The notes under the pieces are model-generated. The model did not search any database, was not told the origin of the DNA, and was given only the letters and a program-made list of their open reading frames with translations. The translations under genes were made by a program, and so were the position numbers. A stretch of 33,414 bases of DNA from Pseudonocardiales bacterium (GTDB lineage Bacteria > Actinomycetota > Actinomycetes > Mycobacteriales > Pseudonocardiaceae): the NCBI GenBank assembly GCA_019247305.1, contig JAFAPC010000056.1, positions 1-33,414 on the forward strand, written 5' to 3'. Numbering within the stretch: position 1 is the first letter of the stretch; every line of letters begins with the position of its first letter. Of this stretch, positions 19,773 through 31,570 are shown piece after piece.

Positions 19773-20748
19773 AACGGATCCTCGGGTCGAGCAGCGCGTA
19801 GCACAGATCAGCGGCCAGGTTGAACAGGATGACGAAGGTCGCCGAGATCGGCAGCCACCCCGCAACGGCATAAACGTCATCGCGGCGGACCGACTCCAGT
19901 AGGTAACTGCCCGCCCCGCGCCACTGGTAGACGTTCTCGGTGACCACGGCCCCGGAGATAATCGCGCCGAGATCCAGCGCGGTGACCGTGACCAGTGGGA
20001 TCAGCGCGGTGCGCAGGGCATGCCGGATCATCACCGTGCTCCTCCGGAGCCCCTTGGCTCGGGCCAACCGGACATAGTCACTGCCCAGCACGTCGAGCAT
20101 GGACGCCCGCTGGAAACGGCTCCAGGCCGCGAAGGACAGCAGCGCCAGGGAGATCGTGGGCAGGATCAGATGCCCCAGGATGTCCATGATTGACGCCCAC
20201 GCACCACCCTGGACATACACCGAGCGATCGCCGATGGTGAACAGCACCTGGCGACCGAGCGCGTCATTGACGCTGATGCCCCCTTCCTTGAGCAGGATCG
20301 CGAACCAGAACGAAGGCATGGCCAGAAAGAGGAACCCAATGAAGGTGAACGTGTAGTCAGTCCCGGAGTACTGCTTGACGGCGCTGAGGACTCCGACCAG
20401 CACGGCAAGGACCAACGCCAGCAGCATCGCCAGCCCGATGAGGCGGAAGGTGACCAGGAATCGATGGACCAGCTCGGGGCCGATCACCTGGGTGGACTGC
20501 ACCGATGGACCGAAGTCACCGTGGAGCACCCCGGTGATCCAATGCCAGTAGCGCGCCAGCAGCGGCTCGTCCAGATGCAGCCGATGGGCTTCCAGCTCCA
20601 GGGTGCGCGGGGGCGGCGGCGGGTTGCGGTTCTTCAATTGCGACAGCGGGTCGCCAGCGCAGGCCACCATCACGAAAACCACGAACGTGGCGATGACCAG
20701 AACCGGCACCGACACGAGTATCCGGCGAACCGCGTAGGCGAGCATGAA
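19765..20748 (-). CDS. oppB: Peptide ABC transporter permease (OppB/DppB type)
   Basis: About 327 residues. N-terminal MLAYAVRRILVSVPVLVIAT is the usual OppB start, followed by a periplasmic loop, GVLHGDFGPSVQSTQVIGPEL and further helices. The EAA motif is SDYVRLARAKGLRRSTVMIRHALR, and TENVYQWRGAGSYLLESVRRDD is the typical C-terminal block. I chose ATG 20748 because GGAAG lies upstream and the family begins here. ATG 20781 would add 11 residues and has no visible ribosome binding site. The stop overlaps the oppC start, and oppA ends 20-52 nt upstream. Confidence 0.92.
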   Translation of the reverse strand, partial: FMLAYAVRRILVSVPVLVIATFVVFVMVACAGDPLSQLKNRNPPPPPRTLELEAHRLHLDEPLLARYWHWITGVLHGDFGPSVQSTQVIGPELVHRFLVTFRLIGLAMLLALVLAVLVGVLSAVKQYSGTDYTFTFIGFLFLAMPSFWFAILLKEGGISVNDALGRQVLFTIGDRSVYVQGGAWASIMDILGHLILPTISLALLSFAAWSRFQRASMLDVLGSDYVRLARAKGLRRSTVMIRHALRTALIPLVTVTALDLGAIISGAVVTENVYQWRGAGSYLLESVRRDDVYAVAGWLPISATFVILFNLAADLCYALLDPRIRYA

Positions 20749-20800
20749 CGTCTTCCAAGCGTTGCGGAGGTGCGCAAGCATCCATGAGACTGGCTGGTGA

Positions 20801-22561
20801 TCAGCTGGCAGCGCGGAAGCCCCACTCGGTGACGTTGTAGGGCGGGCCGTCCAGCGAGGAGTTGTTACGTACGTTGGCGATGTTGTCGTACAGCGCGACG
20901 AACGTCGGCTTCTGGTACAGCGGCAGCACGTAAGCATCCTTGGTCATTCGCCGGTCCGCCTGGTTGAGCGCTTCCTTCGCGAACGACTCGTCAGTCGAGC
21001 TAGCCGCGACAGCGATCAGTCGGTCAACATCCGGATTGCTGTAGCGGCCGAAGTTATTGCCCTGCCCCGTGGTCCAGAGCTGAACCGCGCCACCGTAGGG
21101 GAAGGGCGTGTCGACCCAGGCGAACACCACGATGTCGTAGTCGCCTCGGGATGCCGTGGCGCCAAGGTCGTCGGTGGGCACCACCTGCACGGTGATTCCC
21201 AACGGCTTGACCTGCTGGGCAAACAGCTCGCACTCGACCTGACGGACCTGGTTTCCGATGGTGTAGCGGATCCGCATCGGCGGCACCGGCATCCCGATGG
21301 GTGTCATGAGCTGCCCACCGTCGATCTTGTACCCGGCGGCAGCGAGGATTCGTTTGGCCCGCTCCAGGTTGCCGGAACCCTGACCAGTCTCGCTGACCAC
21401 GTCCTCGTAGCCGCTCTGCTGGGGAACGAAGTTGTGGTTGTTCAGCGGTTTAATTTTGCTGGTGAACTGGCCCACCGTCTTGTTGATGATGGCCTGCCGG
21501 TCGACTGCGGTGAACAGGGCGGTACGCAGTACCGGGTCGGCGAGGTAACTGTTTTGTAAGTTCACATCGACATGCTCCCAGCTCAGCCCGAGGCCGACGA
21601 AGGACGATAAGTTGGGGATCCTGCTCACCTGCTGCACGAGATCGACCTGAGGCTGCGGGTAGATAACCTGGACCTCACGATTCTGCAGCGCCGTTGGCTC
21701 CTGGTTCGCATCGGTGATGACCCGGTAGATCAGCCGATCGAGCTTCGGGCGCGGCCCGTACCACTTGGGGTTGGGCACCAGAGTGACCGACTCGTTGTTC
21801 GTGAAATTGTCGATCTGGAAGGGTCCACCGGAATAGGTAGGCACGTTTTTCCCGAACCAGGCGAACGAGGCGGCCCGTCCCTGCGGAGTCTTGATATCCC
21901 CGTGCTGTGCGGCGATGTGCGCCGGGTAGATCGGTGATCCGCCGCTCCAGAGCTGCTTCCAGTCGGTGAACGGCTTGGTCAGCCTCACCGTCACCGTCTT
22001 GCCGCCCTCGGCGCCGAGGACCGATTGGACCTGATCGTACCCGGAGGTGGTGAACACTGGGCAGCCCGGGCAGTCACGCCCGTTCTGGACCTCCCAGTTG
22101 TAGCGGAAGTCCTCAGCGGTGATCGGCGTCCCATCCGACCACACCGCGTTCGTCTTGATCGTGTAGACGATCGTTTCCGGGTTGGTGTTGGTCACCTTCA
22201 CCGAGTCGAGCAGATCGGTGTTCATCACCACGGTGAGGTCCGGCTGGGTGACGAACGTGTAGGGCAACACGGGCTTGAGGATCTCGCCGTTCTCGAACAC
22301 GCTGCCCTCGTTGGACAGCAGATTCCAGTTCGTGACGTTCTTTTCGATGGCGAAGGTGAGCTGGCCGCCTTGCCGCAGCTTGCTGGGCTCCGCCGAATTG
22401 CACGTGTTCGGGGTCGCGTCGCACGCAGCGAAAGCTGACCCCGTCTGGCGCTGACCGCCACCACCGGCTGCACCGCCACCGCCGCAGGCTCCCAGCAGCA
22501 CCGCGACGCCCGCAACGAGCGCGACCGCGCGCCACCGGCCTGATCGCCTTTTACACCCCAT
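20801..22561 (-). CDS. oppA: Peptide-binding lipoprotein of the ABC transporter (SBP family 5)
   Basis: 586 residues. The signal peptide MGCKRRSGRWRAVALVAGVA is followed by the lipobox LLGAC, with lipidated Cys26, then a Gly-rich linker. The rest is a family 5 extracellular solute-binding protein: AVWSDGTPITAEDFRYNW, TVTVRLTKPFTDWKQLWSG, GPFQIDNFTNNESVTLVPNP and FTAVDRQAIINKT are typical. Anchored outside the membrane, it delivers substrate to OppBC. It is first in the operon, 38 nt after ligA. TAATGT 9 nt before the start could be its own -10 box. Likely substrate is peptides; family 5 also binds nickel and sugars. Confidence 0.92.
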   Translation of the reverse strand: MGCKRRSGRWRAVALVAGVAVLLGACGGGGAAGGGGQRQTGSAFAACDATPNTCNSAEPSKLRQGGQLTFAIEKNVTNWNLLSNEGSVFENGEILKPVLPYTFVTQPDLTVVMNTDLLDSVKVTNTNPETIVYTIKTNAVWSDGTPITAEDFRYNWEVQNGRDCPGCPVFTTSGYDQVQSVLGAEGGKTVTVRLTKPFTDWKQLWSGGSPIYPAHIAAQHGDIKTPQGRAASFAWFGKNVPTYSGGPFQIDNFTNNESVTLVPNPKWYGPRPKLDRLIYRVITDANQEPTALQNREVQVIYPQPQVDLVQQVSRIPNLSSFVGLGLSWEHVDVNLQNSYLADPVLRTALFTAVDRQAIINKTVGQFTSKIKPLNNHNFVPQQSGYEDVVSETGQGSGNLERAKRILAAAGYKIDGGQLMTPIGMPVPPMRIRYTIGNQVRQVECELFAQQVKPLGITVQVVPTDDLGATASRGDYDIVVFAWVDTPFPYGGAVQLWTTGQGNNFGRYSNPDVDRLIAVAASSTDESFAKEALNQADRRMTKDAYVLPLYQKPTFVALYDNIANVRNNSSLDGPPYNVTEWGFRAAS

Positions 22562-22599
22562 GGCTAAGGGACATTACGCCCACTCCGTACCCGACCACC

Positions 22600-25048
<2,449 letters not shown>

Positions 25049-25286
25049 GTGCTCTCCCTGTGGAATGTGATGCTCGGGCCGGCACCGCGCCGACCTGCGG
25101 TTGTGCAGACGACGCGGGCCTGACGGGAGACGTCCCCGACAGCAACGCGGCGCCCGTAGTCAGACATTCCACGGACGCTTCACAACGATCGGGGAACTAC
25201 ACGACTACAACCTGGTGTCACGCTATCACTTTCTGGTGCTACCACCAGGACGCGACACTCGCCAGACCGGCTCCGCACGGGGTGCC

Positions 25287-26314
25287 TCACAGCTCAAGCT
25301 GCCACTCAACCATGCGGTGGTAGAGCCGGAACCCCATCGCCTCGTTGATTCTGACCATGTACGGGTTGGAGTCAGCGTTGCAGGTTTCGATGACGCGCAG
25401 CTCGGGGCGCTGGGCTTGAGCAAGATCGAGGTTGGCCACCTTGACCAGCATGCCCAACCGGTGACCACGGTGCTCTGGCGCGACGATCGTGTCCTCCTGG
25501 GCGGCGAACCAGCGCGAGGTGGCGTAGCCGACAATCTGGGTGACGGCGACCAGCCGCCCGGCGCGGTCTACCGCCGCGGTGGTGAGCAGGTGCAGTCCGC
25601 GGGCCAGGCGGCTGGCGTCGTAGGCCTGTATCCGCGCCGCGTCGTACGCTTCCGCGTCCCACCGCAGGTCATCCAGCGGGCATCGGTGGACATCCGCCCC
25701 ATGAGGTAGGCGATATCGTCGAGCCACCGCAGTGGCGTGCTACCCACCCACCGAACCAACGAGTAACCCGCAGACCTCCCTCGCGCCTGCGCATCGAGCC
25801 GGGCGAGCACAGCCGGGTCCACCGAGTCGATGTCGAGTCGCCGCCGGGTGATGGCCTGGGCCGGCACCGCTCCGGAGGCCACAGCGAATCGCCCTGCCGG
25901 GTCGGGCGCGGCAGGGTCCAGCGGATGCTCGGCCGAGACCACCAGCCGGATCCGGTACGCCCGGGTGGCCTCGGCCCGCAGGTGGGCGAGCAGCGCCCGG
26001 CCGAGGCCACGCCGTCGGTGCCCCGGTGCCACCAGGATCTCGCCGCGGGCGTTGCGCTGGTTGTCCAGCATCGGGAGGGTGAGCAGGCAACCGCCCACCA
26101 CCGAGCCAGCCTCCTGAGCCACCCATACGGTCTCGACCTCACCGGGCCACGGGTGCCGAAAGCCGCCGAGCTCGTAAACCCAGCATGGCGGCGGGTAATC
26201 CGGCCAGTCCGCGCGCATCACCGCGTGGCGTAGCTCGTACCACCGCCGGATGGCCTCCTCATCGGACGGTTCCACCGGTACGAGGGAAAGTCCGCTGAGG
26301 CTCACGGTGGCCAT
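25287..26314 (-). pseudogene. Two-domain GNAT acetyltransferase split by a 1-nt frameshift
   Basis: The frame from ATG 26314 encodes an N-terminal GNAT domain (acetyl-CoA loop VAPGHRRRGLGRALLAHL) and continues to GRMSTDA. It then runs into unrelated residues and stops at 25568. The second frame, ending at 25287, continues exactly where the first breaks: PLDDLRWDAEAYDAARIQAY, then a second GNAT domain with VAPEHRGHRLGMLVKVANL and NPYMVRINEAMGFRLY. Adding one C to the run at 25678-25680 would join them into one ~343-residue tandem GNAT protein. Substrate unknown; it is not MshD by its motifs. Starts 48 nt after the MetE-like gene. Either a recent pseudogene or a base-calling error. Confidence 0.85.
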
Positions 26315-26362
26315 ACCCTCATTTCGCCACGATCCGCCCGCCGCACGCCACCGAATTCCGCT

Positions 26363-27397
26363 TCAGGGCGACCACACCTCGGGCGGGTCGAGGAAGGCTT
26401 GTCCCAGTTCCCGGGCCAGGGCCAGCGCTCGCTGGGCCCAGGCCGGGGTGGCGCCGGCCAGGCCACAGGATGGGGTGGGCAGGCAGCGCTCGGCGAGCAC
26501 CGCGCGGTCGAAGCCGAGTCGGTCCACCAGATCCAGCGCCGGTCGGGCCAGATCAGCGAGAGCAGACGGCACCGTGGGCGCAACCACCGGCACCAGCCCG
26601 AGCAGCACCGAGACTCCGGCCTCCCATGCCTCACCCAGGGCATCAAGGGTTGTCCAGGGCGCGCTGAGGAGCAGGTCAGCGTCGACGGCCAGGGCGTCGG
26701 CCCCGGCGCGGCGCAGCAGCGCCAGGGGCGGCCGCGGCGCGCAGCAGTGTGCGATCCGCGGTACCGGTAGCTCTTGGAACACGCTGTGGAGGAGTTCGAC
26801 TGCCGCACTCTCCGGGACCGCCGGCACGGTGCCGAGTCCCGACGGGGTAGGCACGCTCCCGGCGAGCACCGCGGGTAGGCCCGGTTCGTCCAGCTGCACG
26901 ATGGCCCGCGCCCCGAGCCGGTGGGACACCTCCGCGGCGTGCACCCGCAGCCCCTCGGCTAGCGACGCCGCGAACTCGCGCACCGCGCCGAGGTCGGTGA
27001 GCACCGTGTGCCCGCTGTGCAGCTCCACCGCGGCGGCGAGGGTCCACGGCCCGGCGGCCTGCAGCTTGATCACCTCCGGTTGTGCCCCGGCGGAGCCGAG
27101 CGCCTCCTCAAGCGCGTCGAGATCCCTGCGCAGCCGCTCGACACCACGGCGGTGGTCGCGGCCGGCCCGGGCGGTGACCCGGTACCCGGAGGGAACCAGC
27201 TCGACGGCGAGGTCGACGAGCAGCGCCGCGGTGCGGCCAATCATGTCGGCACCGGCCCCCCGGTCGGGCAGCTCGGGCAGGTGTGGCAGCTGAGGTAGCT
27301 CGCCGATTACGATGCGAGCGGCTTCGAGAGCGTCAGCGCCGGGCATCGAGCCGATACCGGTCGCGGTTCCAGGAGGCCAGGGTCGTCGGTCGGTCAC
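26363..27397 (-). CDS. Short MetE-like protein (cobalamin-independent methionine synthase C-terminal domain fold)
   Basis: 344 residues, homologous to M. tuberculosis Rv3015c, which sits beside ligA. The zinc/thiol site of MetE is kept: the HxC motif as IAHCCAP (H217, C219) and the later Cys in LPTPSCGLAG (C311). QLDEP (168-172) matches the MetE substrate-binding strand. The long N-terminal half of true MetE is absent, so methyl transfer from folate is doubtful. GTATGIGSMPG begins the conserved part. GTG 27397 is chosen, with TAGACA 7 nt upstream. ATG 27454 is an alternative. Function unproven; probably a zinc-dependent methyl/thiol transferase. Confidence 0.85.
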   Translation of the reverse strand: MTDRRPWPPGTATGIGSMPGADALEAARIVIGELPQLPHLPELPDRGAGADMIGRTAALLVDLAVELVPSGYRVTARAGRDHRRGVERLRRDLDALEEALGSAGAQPEVIKLQAAGPWTLAAAVELHSGHTVLTDLGAVREFAASLAEGLRVHAAEVSHRLGARAIVQLDEPGLPAVLAGSVPTPSGLGTVPAVPESAAVELLHSVFQELPVPRIAHCCAPRPPLALLRRAGADALAVDADLLLSAPWTTLDALGEAWEAGVSVLLGLVPVVAPTVPSALADLARPALDLVDRLGFDRAVLAERCLPTPSCGLAGATPAWAQRALALARELGQAFLDPPEVWSP

Positions 27398-27646
27398 TGA
27401 AGGATGTCTACCAGAGTCGCCGATGCGCGGCGCGGGCCCTCCGGCGGTATTCATCGTTTTTGTGTGCGTATACCATTGGCGGATCAATCTACTTCCTAGG
27501 TAGGATCTCTGCGCAGTTACGTGCACCTACCAATTGCCATCAGACATCACTGTTGGGCACGGTATGTGATGCCGAGCCGGCACTGCCGCCGATGAGGTGT
27601 TTTCCGTGCCCGGAGCCACCCGGGCCACTTTTCCTAGGAGGATTTG

Positions 27647-27874
27647 ATGTCTGACGCACTGAGCTCCGCTGAGCTCGACGGGCAGCAGGTAGAGCTGCTG
27701 CCGGCCCGCACCGTCCTGTCGATGTTCGCCCAAGGCATCGATGGCGGCCAGGCCAGCAACGGCACCGACGGCATAGGTACCACCGGAATAAAGGTCCTGA
27801 ACATTCCCCTTATACCTGGCGGCGGTAATGGCATCGGCACCGCCGGCGGCAACGCCGATGGCAGCTCCGGCTGA
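27647..27874 (+). CDS. 75-aa Gly/Asn-rich small protein, possible peptide precursor
   Basis: Preceded by a perfect AGGAGG (27636-27641) at ideal spacing, so it is very likely translated. The N-terminal half is acidic and ordered-looking (SSAELDGQQVELLPARTVLSMF), like a leader with an ELLPxRTxLS motif. The C-terminal half is low-complexity, rich in Gly, Asn, Ile and Thr, ending GGNADGSSG. No signal peptide, lipobox, cysteine or membrane helix. It stands alone, divergent from the MetE-like gene and convergent with mnmA, and is followed by a hairpin. I do not recognise a function. A leader-plus-core layout suggests a ribosomally made modified peptide, but no maturation enzyme is adjacent. Confidence 0.75.
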   Translation: MSDALSSAELDGQQVELLPARTVLSMFAQGIDGGQASNGTDGIGTTGIKVLNIPLIPGGGNGIGTAGGNADGSSG

Positions 27875-27906
27875 GCCCAGCTTGCCACCTCAGCCACCTC
27901 CTCCGG

Positions 27907-27963
27907 TAGGGAGCCTTATCCGCCAGCTGCGCTGGGGCTCGATCGTGCCGATAAGGCTCCCTA
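27907..27963. terminator. Long-loop hairpin between the Gly-rich peptide gene and mnmA
   Basis: Perfect 14-bp arms (27907-27920 and 27950-27963), extendable by four pairs with one mismatch, around a 29-nt loop that holds a smaller CAGC/GCTG stem. It lies between the convergent stops at 27874 and 28018, so it could end transcription both ways. Confidence 0.75.
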
Positions 27964-28017
27964 TCGGCCCATCGAGAAGCTGTCGGGGCATCGAGACGTC
28001 ACCGTCGGGAGGGAACG

Positions 28018-29091
28018 TTATCGGGTGGCGGTGATGGTGGCGCTGCCGAGCACGACGTCGCCCTCAGGGTCAGGGCGGTAGAGGGCGACGGCCTGGCCGA
28101 GTGCCACTCCCCGCAGCGGCTCTCGCAGCCGCACCAGCATGCGATCGTTAACGGCCTGCGCCACGGCGTTGGCGTGCCCGCCATGCGCCCGGACCTGCGC
28201 AACGCACTCTAGGGGGCCATCGGGGGCACCGGCCGCCCACACTGGACGGTCCGCCTCGATCACGCTGACGTCCAGGCGACGGGCAGAGCCCACCCGCACA
28301 GTCCCGGTGGCCGCCTGGAGCCCCAGGACAAACCGGGGGCGACCATCAGGCGCCGGCCGGGACAACCCCAGCCCGTGGCGCTGACCAACCGTGAAGCCGT
28401 GGACCCCCTGGTGGTGTCCAAGGACTTCACCGGTCTCCGCATCGACCAGCTCCCCGGGTCGGGACCCCAGCCGGTCGGCCAGGAATGCCCGGGTATTTCC
28501 CGAGGGAATGAAGCAGATGTCGTGGCTGTCTGGTTTGTCTGCAACAGCCAGGCCGCGTTGGGTCGCCTCGCGGCGGATCTCAGCCTTAGCGGTGTCGCCG
28601 ACCGGAAACAGCGCATGGGCCAGCTGGTCGGCAGACAGGCCGGCGAGCACGTAGGACTGGTCCTTGCCAGCATCCAGCGCCCGGCGTAACACACCGCCAG
28701 ACAGCCGCGCGTAGTGACCGGTGCAGAGCGCGTCGAAACCGAGGTCTCGCGCCCGGTCCAGCAGTGCGGTGAACTTGATCTGTTCGTTGCACCGCAGGCA
28801 CGGGTTGGGGGTGCGCCCGGCGGCGTACTCCGCGACGAAGTCCTCCACTACCTCAGCGGTGAACTGCGACGCGAAGTCCCACACGTAGAAGGGGATGTCG
28901 ATGACGTCGGCGACTCGCCGCGCATCGGCGGCGTCTTCTTTTGTGCAACACCCGCGGGCGCCGGTCCGCAGCGTGCCGGGACGGGCGGACAGCGCCAGGT
29001 GCACCCCGACCACCTCGTGCCCGGCGTCCACCGCCCGGGCGGCCGCCACGGCGGAGTCCACCCCGCCGCTCATCGCTGCCAAAACCTTCAT
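28018..29091 (-). CDS. mnmA: tRNA-specific 2-thiouridylase MnmA
   Basis: 357 residues. It thiolates U34 of Lys, Glu and Gln tRNAs using ATP and a sulfur relay from a cysteine desulfurase. The N-terminal PP-loop is SGGVDS (8-13). Catalytic cysteines are C101 ([12 protein letters not shown]) and C193 ([11 protein letters not shown]). [23 protein letters not shown] and the C-terminal beta-barrel are standard. ATG 29091 is taken because homology begins at [13 protein letters not shown]; a longer frame runs back into the desulfurase gene. It starts 13 nt after the iscS stop, so enzyme and sulfur donor are co-transcribed, as in mycobacteria. Confidence 0.95.
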   Translation of the reverse strand: MKVLAAMSGGVDSAVAAARAVDAGHEVVGVHLALSARPGTLRTGARGCCTKEDAADARRVADVIDIPFYVWDFASQFTAEVVEDFVAEYAAGRTPNPCLRCNEQIKFTALLDRARDLGFDALCTGHYARLSGGVLRRALDAGKDQSYVLAGLSADQLAHALFPVGDTAKAEIRREATQRGLAVADKPDSHDICFIPSGNTRAFLADRLGSRPGELVDAETGEVLGHHQGVHGFTVGQRHGLGLSRPAPDGRPRFVLGLQAATGTVRVGSARRLDVSVIEADRPVWAAGAPDGPLECVAQVRAHGGHANAVAQAVNDRMLVRLREPLRGVALGQAVALYRPDPEGDVVLGSATITATR

Positions 29092-29104
29092 CGCCGCGAC
29101 ACCG

Positions 29105-30307
29105 TCATGACACCGCCGCCCGCCGGGTTCCGGCCCCGCGGGCCCGGGCGACCACCGGCTCGATGGCATCGAGCACCTCAGCCACATCTGCGGCCGTCGA
29201 GGTGTGGCCGAGAGAAAAGCGCAGCGAGCCGCGAGCCGCAGCCGGCGCGGCACCCATCGCCAGCAGCACGTGGGAGGGCTGCGCCACGCCCGCGGTGCAC
29301 GCCGCCCCCGTGGAGCACTCAATCCCCCGGGCATCGAGCAGCATCAGCAGCGAGTCGCCCTCGCAGCCGGGGAAGGTCACATGGGCGTTACCCGGCAACC
29401 GCGAGGGACCGCCGCTGATCACACCCTGGCCCGGATCACCGTTGAGCACCGCGTCGGGCACCTTGGCCAGAATCCCGTCCACCAGCTCATCGCGCAGCTG
29501 AGCGAGCCCGATCGCGCTCTGCGGTTGCCTCGCCACGGCATGCCGGATCGCACTGGACAGCCCAACGATCGCCGGGACGTCCAGCGTGCCCGATCGCACA
29601 TCGCGCTCCTGGCCACCACCGTGCAGCAGCGGAGTGAGCGCCACCTCCCGGCCCAGCAGCAGCACCCCCGCTCCGTAAGGGCCGCCCAGCTTATGCCCGG
29701 TCAGAGTGAGCGCCGCGGCTCCAGAGGCGCCGAAGTGCACTGGCAGCTGGCCCACCGCCTGGACCGCATCGGCGTGCAGCGGCACCCCGTGCTCGGCGGC
29801 GAGGGCGGCCAGCTCGCGCACCGGCGCCACGGTGCCCACTTCGTTGTTCGCCCACATCACACTGACCAGGGATACCGATCCGGGGTCGCGGGCCAGCGCG
29901 GCGCGCAGGGCCTCGGGGTGCACCCGGCCGTCGCCGTCCACCTCGAGCCACTCCACCTCGGCGCCTTCGTGATCGGCCAGCCAGGACACCGCATCGAGCA
30001 CCGCGTGATGCTCGATGGTGGAGGTCAGGATCCGGGTGCGGCGCGGATCAGCGGCCCGCCGCTGCCAGTACAGGCCCTTGACCGCGAGGTTGTCACCCTC
30101 TGTGCCGCCTCCGGTGAACACCACCTCCGACGGGCGCGCGCCGAGTGCCTCCGCGATGCTCTCCCGGCACTCTTCGACGGTGCGACGAGCCCGGCGGCCC
30201 GAGCCGTGCAGCGACGAGGCGTTGCCCAACGTGGACAAGGCCTGGCTCATCGCCGCCACCGCCTCCGGCAGCATCGGCGTCGTCGCCGCGTGGTCAAGGT
30301 AAGTCAT
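29105..30307 (-). CDS. iscS: Cysteine desulfurase (IscS/NifS type)
   Basis: 400 residues, PLP enzyme that takes sulfur from cysteine for tRNA thiolation and Fe-S clusters. Start [27 protein letters not shown] (64-76), H101 stacking residue in [27 protein letters not shown], and PLP lysine K206 in [13 protein letters not shown]. The catalytic Cys is C337 in [12 protein letters not shown]; the C-terminus has [10 protein letters not shown] 30307 is chosen because homology starts there and TAGGCT lies 7 nt before it, with no Shine-Dalgarno. Operon partner mnmA follows. Probably the main desulfurase feeding MnmA. Confidence 0.95.
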   Translation of the reverse strand: MTYLDHAATTPMLPEAVAAMSQALSTLGNASSLHGSGRRARRTVEECRESIAEALGARPSEVVFTGGGTEGDNLAVKGLYWQRRAADPRRTRILTSTIEHHAVLDAVSWLADHEGAEVEWLEVDGDGRVHPEALRAALARDPGSVSLVSVMWANNEVGTVAPVRELAALAAEHGVPLHADAVQAVGQLPVHFGASGAAALTLTGHKLGGPYGAGVLLLGREVALTPLLHGGGQERDVRSGTLDVPAIVGLSSAIRHAVARQPQSAIGLAQLRDELVDGILAKVPDAVLNGDPGQGVISGGPSRLPGNAHVTFPGCEGDSLLMLLDARGIECSTGAACTAGVAQPSHVLLAMGAAPAAARGSLRFSLGHTSTAADVAEVLDAIEPVVARARGAGTRRAAVS

Positions 30308-30314
30308 CACCATC

Positions 30315-30320
30315 AGCCTA
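30315..30320 (-). promoter_or_regulatory. Candidate -10 element of iscS (leaderless)
   Basis: TAGGCT on the minus strand, 7 nt before ATG 30307; same hexamer as before the LOG gene. No ribosome binding site. Confidence 0.5.
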
Positions 30321-30393
30321 ACGGCGCCCACGGTGGCCGCTGCGGCAGCGGCATCCGCGCAGACCCGCTCGTGAGGCGCCACACTATAAGACC

Positions 30394-31365
30394 ATGAGTC
30401 CCCTGGCTCCCGAGGCGGTCAACCTCGCCGAACACGTGGCTAGCCGCCTCGGGCAGCCATGCGACAGTGTCGAGCTCGTCGCTGATCGGCGCGGATCGCG
30501 GGTTTACCGCCTCCGGTTTCCCACCGGCGACGTCGCGCTCAAACTCGCCGCACGAAACACCGACGACCAAGGTGTCCGCGACGCTGAACACCTTGGTCGC
30601 CGCGAAGCCGCCGTCCTCGGCTGTCTGCACGATTTCGCCCCCGGCTATCTCCTCGACTCTGGCGACCTAGACAGCGGTGGGTCCTGGCTGGCTCTACGCT
30701 GGCTTGCGGGCATCACCCCCTACCGGCTGTTCACACCGGCTCGGCACGGCGATGACTCCCCCGTCCGGCGCGGCAGCATTCTGCACGCCGCCATCGACAT
30801 CGCAGACCGGCTGGCTGCGCTGCACGCCCTGGGATGGCTGCACGCGGACCTGCAACCCGCCCACATCCTCCTCGGACCCACCGCCGTCGATCTCATCGAC
30901 TTCGCGCTCGCCTAAGGCCCCGACCCGTTTCACCCAGACGTCACCTATCGGGGAGGAATGGCGCATTTCACCGCCCCTGAAACCGCCGCGCGCATCCTCA
31001 CCACTTTAGATGAGGAGCCCCTCGTCATCGATGAACGCGCCGAGGTCTACGCATTCGCGGCCGTCCTCCACCTCGCGTGAACCGGCCTACCCCCCACCGC
31101 CTACACCCACGACCAGGCGCCACTGCGAGACAAGCTCAAGGACATAGCCCATGGAAACCATTACGATCTCGCGGCCATACGACCCTGGCCCTGGCCCGCA
31201 TTCGAAAACGCACTACGCCACGCGCTGCGCCCCGAACCCGAGGACAGGATACCCTCAATGACAAGATTCGGCGATGTCCTCTCATCGCTGACAAGGAAAG
31301 ACCCAACCCGGGGCCTTATTCAGAAGTCTGGGCTGGCCGACGTCGGCGGTACGGCTCTCTGGTAG
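30394..31365 (+). pseudogene. Protein kinase-like gene with two in-frame stops, 3' end cut by a MITE-like element
   Basis: From ATG 30394 one frame shows a kinase fold throughout: VYRLRFPTGDVALKLAARN (lysine strand), GWLHADLQPAHILL (catalytic loop HxDLxPxx), DLIDFALA (in place of DFG), then TAA at 30913. The same frame goes on with YRGGMAHFTAPETAARI (activation segment, APE), ERAEVYAFAAVLHLA, TGA at 31078 (family has Trp here), then TGLPPTAY and ENALRHALRPEPEDRIPS, which is kinase helix I. Frame and motifs are intact, so inactivation by point mutation looks recent. The tail runs into the inverted repeat at 31314, and the frame ends at TAG 31363. Divergent from iscS. Expression as a fragment is possible. 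Confidence 0.85.
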
Positions 31366-31537
31366 CACCGCAGGCGTCCAGCACCCCACCGCAGGCAGGG
31401 ACCCGCCTTATGATCACCGAAACTGTGGTGTGGCCGTGCGGGGATGCACGGCCACACCACAGTTTCGGTGATCAAGCACCGCTTCACGTCGCCGGCAGGC
31501 ACGAGCCAGCCCACGGACCGAAGACTTCTGAATAAGG
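31314..31537. mobile_element. MITE-like element with 16-bp terminal inverted repeats
   Basis: CCTTATTCAGAAGTCT at 31314-31329 is repeated exactly inverted at 31522-31537. The 224 bp between carry no credible gene but hold a perfect 28-bp-arm hairpin. The element begins where kinase homology ends. No obvious target-site duplication flanks it. It looks like a non-autonomous element or internally deleted insertion sequence; the matching transposase is not in the window. Confidence 0.7.
31412..31473. repeat. Perfect 28-bp-arm hairpin inside the MITE-like element
   Basis: 31412-31439 pairs without mismatch with 31446-31473 around a 6-nt loop (GGGGAT). Pairing continues weakly beyond. It could be a fold-back core of the element or a terminator carried with it. 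Confidence 0.92.
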
Positions 31538-31570
31538 TTCCCGGTAGACGCCGTCCACTAGCTGGCGACC

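Noticed and set aside
29204..30397. 397-aa plus-strand frame
   Set aside because: Antisense to iscS; no recognisable domain.
30394..31365. TGA read as a recoded amino acid in the kinase gene
   Set aside because: A TAA stop is also present in the same frame and no recoding element is evident; point-mutation decay is simpler.
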